Shown: positions 18,088-21,045 of the stretch, one piece after another
Layout: each line of letters opens with the position of its first letter
How positions within the stretch are numbered: the first letter of the stretch is position 1
Source of the DNA: Gryganskiella cystojenkinii
Lineage: Eukaryota > Mortierellomycota > Mortierellomycetes > Mortierellales > Mortierellaceae
Direction of reading: 5' to 3'
NCBI GenBank assembly: GCA_015852425.1
Contig: JAAAIG010000685.1
Coordinates: forward strand, 1-21,045
Length of the DNA: 21,045 bases
Notes under the pieces: generated by a model
Seen by the model: the letters and a program-made list of their open reading frames with translations, nothing else
Database searches by the model: none
What the model was told of the DNA's origin: nothing
Made by a program: the position numbers and the translations under genes

Positions 18088-18196
18088 TATTATGCGAGAA
18101 TATTAAAATTATTGATATCATAAGAATCTACGGTTCTAGACTCTGTTGTCATGAGTTGGGAACTAACCCTGTGCCGAGGCGCGGGACCAAGAAATT

Positions 18197-18472
18197 CTAG
18201 ACTTTGGCCAATTCAACAGCCAAAGCGGTCTTGGCTCTTTGCTGGTTGTTGTACTTTGGCAGACAGCAAATCAAGGCCAATGGGCCACAGCAAATGAACC
18301 AAAAGATATCCTCACAGCCGAGCTCGTTGTCGGCGATTTCTTTTTGGTATTGGGCAATAAGAGCATCGTTGCGAATGTAGACCGGTGGAGCCTGCTGACC
18401 GTACTGGTGCTGATAGACAGGGGCCGGGGCAGGGACTTGGTAGTGGGCAGCGGGTTGTTCTGGCTTGGACAT
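18197..18472 (-). CDS. Small Pro/Gln/Tyr-rich protein with a Cys-Cys hydrophobic segment, 91 residues
   Basis: A 91-residue frame with gene-like surroundings: a CT-rich leader ending CCACAATG and a downstream AATAAA. Residues 1-32 are rich in Pro, Gln, Tyr and Ala (PAPAPVYQHQYGQQAPPVY). Residues 33-52 form a polar, probably helical part (NDALIAQYQKEIADNE). A short hydrophobic segment at 56-71 (IFWFICCGPLALICCL) carries two Cys pairs (61-62 and 69-70), with Cys53 just before, then a basic/polar helix at the end. It resembles small tail-anchored or palmitoylated Cys-rich membrane proteins (CYSTM-like in design), but I cannot assign a family. The likely site is a membrane surface. There are no related neighbours. 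Confidence 0.75.
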   Translation of the reverse strand: MSKPEQPAAHYQVPAPAPVYQHQYGQQAPPVYIRNDALIAQYQKEIADNELGCEDIFWFICCGPLALICCLPKYNNQQRAKTALAVELAKV

Positions 18473-18600
18473 TGTGGTTTTTGTAGGGGAAAGGGTGAAC
18501 GGAAGATGAGGGAAGAATCAAGAAGAAAAAGAAAAAGAATAAAAAAGGACAGAAAGAGCCTTTATCTCTTTTCTTAAAGACGCTTCTATATTCCGTGGAA
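18473..18600 (-). promoter_or_regulatory. Pyrimidine-rich leader of the small Cys-rich protein gene
   Basis: Read on the minus strand, 18560-18473 is almost pure C/T with T runs and ends in ACAAAAACCACAATG, a strong fungal start context. It supports the 91-residue frame being a real, probably well-expressed gene. Confidence 0.5.
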
Positions 18601-18858
18601 TCTGTTCACTGGAGGAGGGCACCTGGAGGCGCGACGCTGATTTATTTGAGCTCCGCGGGGGCGGAAATGGGCTGCAAGGCGGCGCTTTTGTGTGAAAATC
18701 TAAGGTTTGCACCGCTTTCTTTTAACTTTTTTGCATTGCCGCCATTGCTCCCAAAATTTAAGCGTGCTCTTCGTTACCATCCCTTGCAGCAACGGACCAT
18801 TTAGGGCTCACGGAAGTGGCGTCTCATCCAATGTCATTCCTGACTGAAAGACGGAAAT

Positions 18859-18939
18859 GGAGCAAAACCACTGGCCGACAAAGAAAATCACAGGGTGGAA
18901 GCAAAACAACTGGTCGGCAAAGAAAACAAAAGATTGGGT
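18859..18939. repeat. Imperfect direct repeat, about 40 bp, two copies
   Basis: GGAGCAAAACCACTGGCCG (from 18859) and GGAAGCAAAACAACTGGTCG (from 18897) begin two units that continue CAAAGAAAA and end GGGT. A third scrap, GGTCGGCAAGAAAATG, lies near 18997. The region shows no gene. Confidence 0.7.
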
Positions 18940-20842
18940 GCACACGAAACAGGCGCAAATCTGGAATGGAGTGTGTGTGTTGTAGGCATGAAGTTTGGTC
19001 GGCAAGAAAATGAATCGTTTCTTTTCTTTGGCATTATTCTTGGAGAGAGTTATCTTACATGTTTACACGTGTTGTTCCGCATCAAAATGAAAGGGAATAG
19101 AGGGATAAACGGCTGAGAATGAATGTGAATAGAATATCAAGTGCTCACTCGGCTCAGGAAAAGTAAAGAGATGGAGGCAAGGACAGAGAAGTGGCAAGGG
19201 TCGAATAATAAATAGCCGAAGTGGGCTAAGGCGAAACTCCTTTCTATTCGAAAATGCAGAGAGAAGAAAGGCACTTTAATCAGGCGACTTTAATCCAAAA
19301 CACCAGAAGACTATGCACGTTGTCGCTACAAACCTTTGATATTAAACGGCATTTTATTAGCACTTAGGAAAGTTGCTTTCCAGTCATGGCAAATTCACGG
19401 ATGATATCCGCTCATTCACTCAGAGACGCAAACGCCGTTTGGGACGATGAGCCTCAATAGAATGCAAGACAAAAAGAAAGACATCAAAGAACAAACAAAA
19501 GAAGATGCGGACAGTTAGTTCTGCCCGTCAAAAGTGTTGGTTGTTCAATGGGCACCGCATTCGATTGTAAAAGAGGGGAAGAATCCGCCAAAGGGCATAT
19601 AATCTGACGCGCTATCGGACGGTAGAAATATTGCAATGTTCAAGAAGTCTGACGCGGACGGTCTCCTTGTGACCAGCGTTGTAAGAACTACAAGCTGTTG
19701 CTCGTCCTTATCAGCATAAACTTTTTCGTCGGCAGCAATTGTTCAGTCATGACCGTATAGGCATGGGCGTTCTCGCCGATATCGATTCGCATTTTTTCAT
19801 CGTCTCGCGAGTCTCTAATTTTGTGTGTCCCCTTTGTTGTACGACCTGCTCCGGATCTTCGATGTGTATGTGACAAAAGGTTGGCTTTGTTACAAATGAA
19901 AGACGAGGTCTTCAAAGAGGCTGGAGCGACGGTCAGGATCTGAGATCCGAGGACAAGAACGTAGGCGCGATATGTTTGTCAAAAACGTGCCCATGTTGTT
20001 GTCCTCTATTTTCTCGCTACACGTGTCGGCTCCTTCATTTTTTTGTAGCAGCATAATAAAACAAAATGAACACTAGGCTGAGCAGCTTCCTTGAAATTGC
20101 ACCCAACCCTTTCACTCTTATAAAACCCCATTACGGCTCGACCTTGATGATTTTTTGAGCTTTAGTCTTCCCACAGGCAGCAGTGCTGTCAAAAGAAGAA
20201 GAATAAAAAACCATCCAAAACCTTTTGCGTCCATGGGTAAATATCTCAGAATTGTCAATTTCTCAACAGAAACGCTGTTCGGGCCAACGTCTTATGAGTT
20301 TGTCTTTCTAAGGCGCATCCTCTCCCTCGGTGGTGCTCGTTCACGGTCTCTGCGGTAACGAACTGGCCCATTTACTTTACGTGGAACCTTGGTGTGTTGC
20401 TGTGGGATACTGCGTGTTTTCGATAACGTACGGTCAGTTGGACAGAATCCGTTGATCTAGAGGTTAGACAAAATGGAAAACAATGCTCAACACCTCTCGG
20501 ACTTTTGTGGCAAAGTCGTTTGTGCTTCAAAGTTCAACATGTTTAGTCTGACGGAGGGACCCCTGACGCCTCACTATTATCTGAGATTTCTAGATGATGC
20601 TGCCGAAGTTCGTGAGTTATCCCCAAGAGAACGATCCTGGAAAAGCGGGATGTAAGTCCAACTTAGTGTGTCGAGTGATGGCGAAGTGGAAATTAATCCG
20701 CCCCAGCCCCCTTTCTAGTTTGCCCCTTCGTATTTAAGTCTTTGTTCTTTACCTGTCCTTGTTCATTATTCCCCCTTTTGCATATTAACGGTTATCTATA
20801 ACGCGACGTTCTTGTCAATCCATCACTGCCTTTATTATTATT
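18940..20842. other. Long intergenic stretch; no confident gene
   Basis: Nothing can be assigned. Weak candidates: a minus-strand frame from about 19978 down to 19688 (contains DSRDDEKMRIDIGENAHAYT, no ATG at its head) and a plus-strand frame at 20473-20651 that starts MENNAQHLSDFCGKVV and meets a GTAAGT donor at 20652. A TATAAAA word at 20119-20125 precedes a short frame starting at ATG 20234. None shows a known motif, and I cannot join them through splice sites. No tRNA-like structure was noticed. Confidence 0.35.
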
Positions 20843-21045
20843 GTTAGAAGAGTCGTAGCTGGGATTACCATATCCCCCCGTACAACATCTCCAATTCTGT
20901 CATTCTGTCATTCTGTCATTTTCTTCCATCACACACAATCCCTTCACTTTTGCTCTCTCCCATCTGCACCTTCTTCTTTACCTCTGAGTTCTCATTGACT
21001 ACTGCATTGCGCCTTCTCTTAACCTCATCGTGCTAGTCACATTCT
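20843..21045 (+). promoter_or_regulatory. 5' flank of a third F-box/LRR gene (copy C) starting beyond the window
   Basis: Starting with GTTAGAAGAGTCG, this plus-strand stretch follows the minus-strand 5' flanks of copies A and B: the GCTGGGATTACCATATCCCC region, TCTGTCATTTTCTTCC, CCCTTCACTTTTGCTCTC, ACTGCATTGCGCCTTCTC and TTAACCTCATCG up to GCTAGTCACATTCT. In copy B the equivalent last base is about 20 bases before the ATG, so the copy C start codon should lie just past the right edge, on the plus strand. Upstream of 20843 the similarity stops. An 8-base unit ATTCTGTC is tripled at 20894-20917 only in this copy. Confidence 0.8.

Noticed and set aside
18239..18577. 112-codon plus-strand frame opposite the small Cys-rich gene
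   Set aside because: The minus-strand frame has a CT-rich leader, good start context, composition typical of a protein and a poly(A) signal; the plus frame ends in a Lys/Arg-rich run that is just the leader read backwards.
19688..19978. Possible minus-strand gene fragment with DSRDDEKMRIDIGENAHAYT
   Set aside because: It has no ATG at the head, no splice acceptor I can support and no recognised domain; mentioned only as a weak candidate.

Overview
The window looks like nuclear DNA from a filamentous fungus. Genes are interrupted by short GT-AG introns (about 50 to 155 bases), coding starts follow CT-rich leaders, and AATAAA signals follow some stops. The protein families (F-box proteins beginning with a 'PEIR..' motif, RI-type leucine-rich repeats, and a 479-residue FAD monooxygenase with a DACHK..PAGG.GA motif) point to an early-diverging soil fungus of the Mortierella group. 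That placement is inference from remembered family style, not from a search. No rRNA, tRNA, CRISPR array or clear transposon was seen.

Layout: 1-457 (-) is the 5' part of an F-box/LRR gene (copy A) that runs off the left edge. 1202-2373 and 2523-3067 (+) hold two weakly supported, unrecognised spliced genes. 3403-5397 (+) is a well-resolved six-exon FAD-dependent monooxygenase. 6631-7680 (-) is copy B, a complete F-box/LRR gene with nine 28-residue repeats. 8224-9483 (+) is a decayed multi-exon gene whose splice sites survive although its frame is broken. 9861-12152 (+) is a 763-residue F-box-like protein that converges on a 549-residue F-box/LRR gene at 12277-13926 (-). Two broken relatives of the latter follow on the same strand (14318-15692 and 15832-17473). 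18197-18472 (-) is a 91-residue Cys-rich small membrane-type protein. The last 200 bases (20843-21045, +) match the 5' flank of copies A and B, so a third copy (C) should start just beyond the right edge.

The main theme is F-box gene birth and death. Two F-box/LRR subfamilies are duplicating here, one dispersed (A, B, C) and one tandem (one intact copy and two wrecked ones), next to another unrelated pseudogene. F-box proteins are substrate receptors of SCF ubiquitin ligases, so the intact genes probably supply target-recognition variety rather than forming a pathway with each other. The monooxygenase and the small protein look like independent genes. I found no convincing evidence of a new multi-gene system. 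The most notable items are the homologous F-box flanks at both window ends, the hidden pseudogene, and the unexplained Cys-pair locus at 1.2-2.4 kb.
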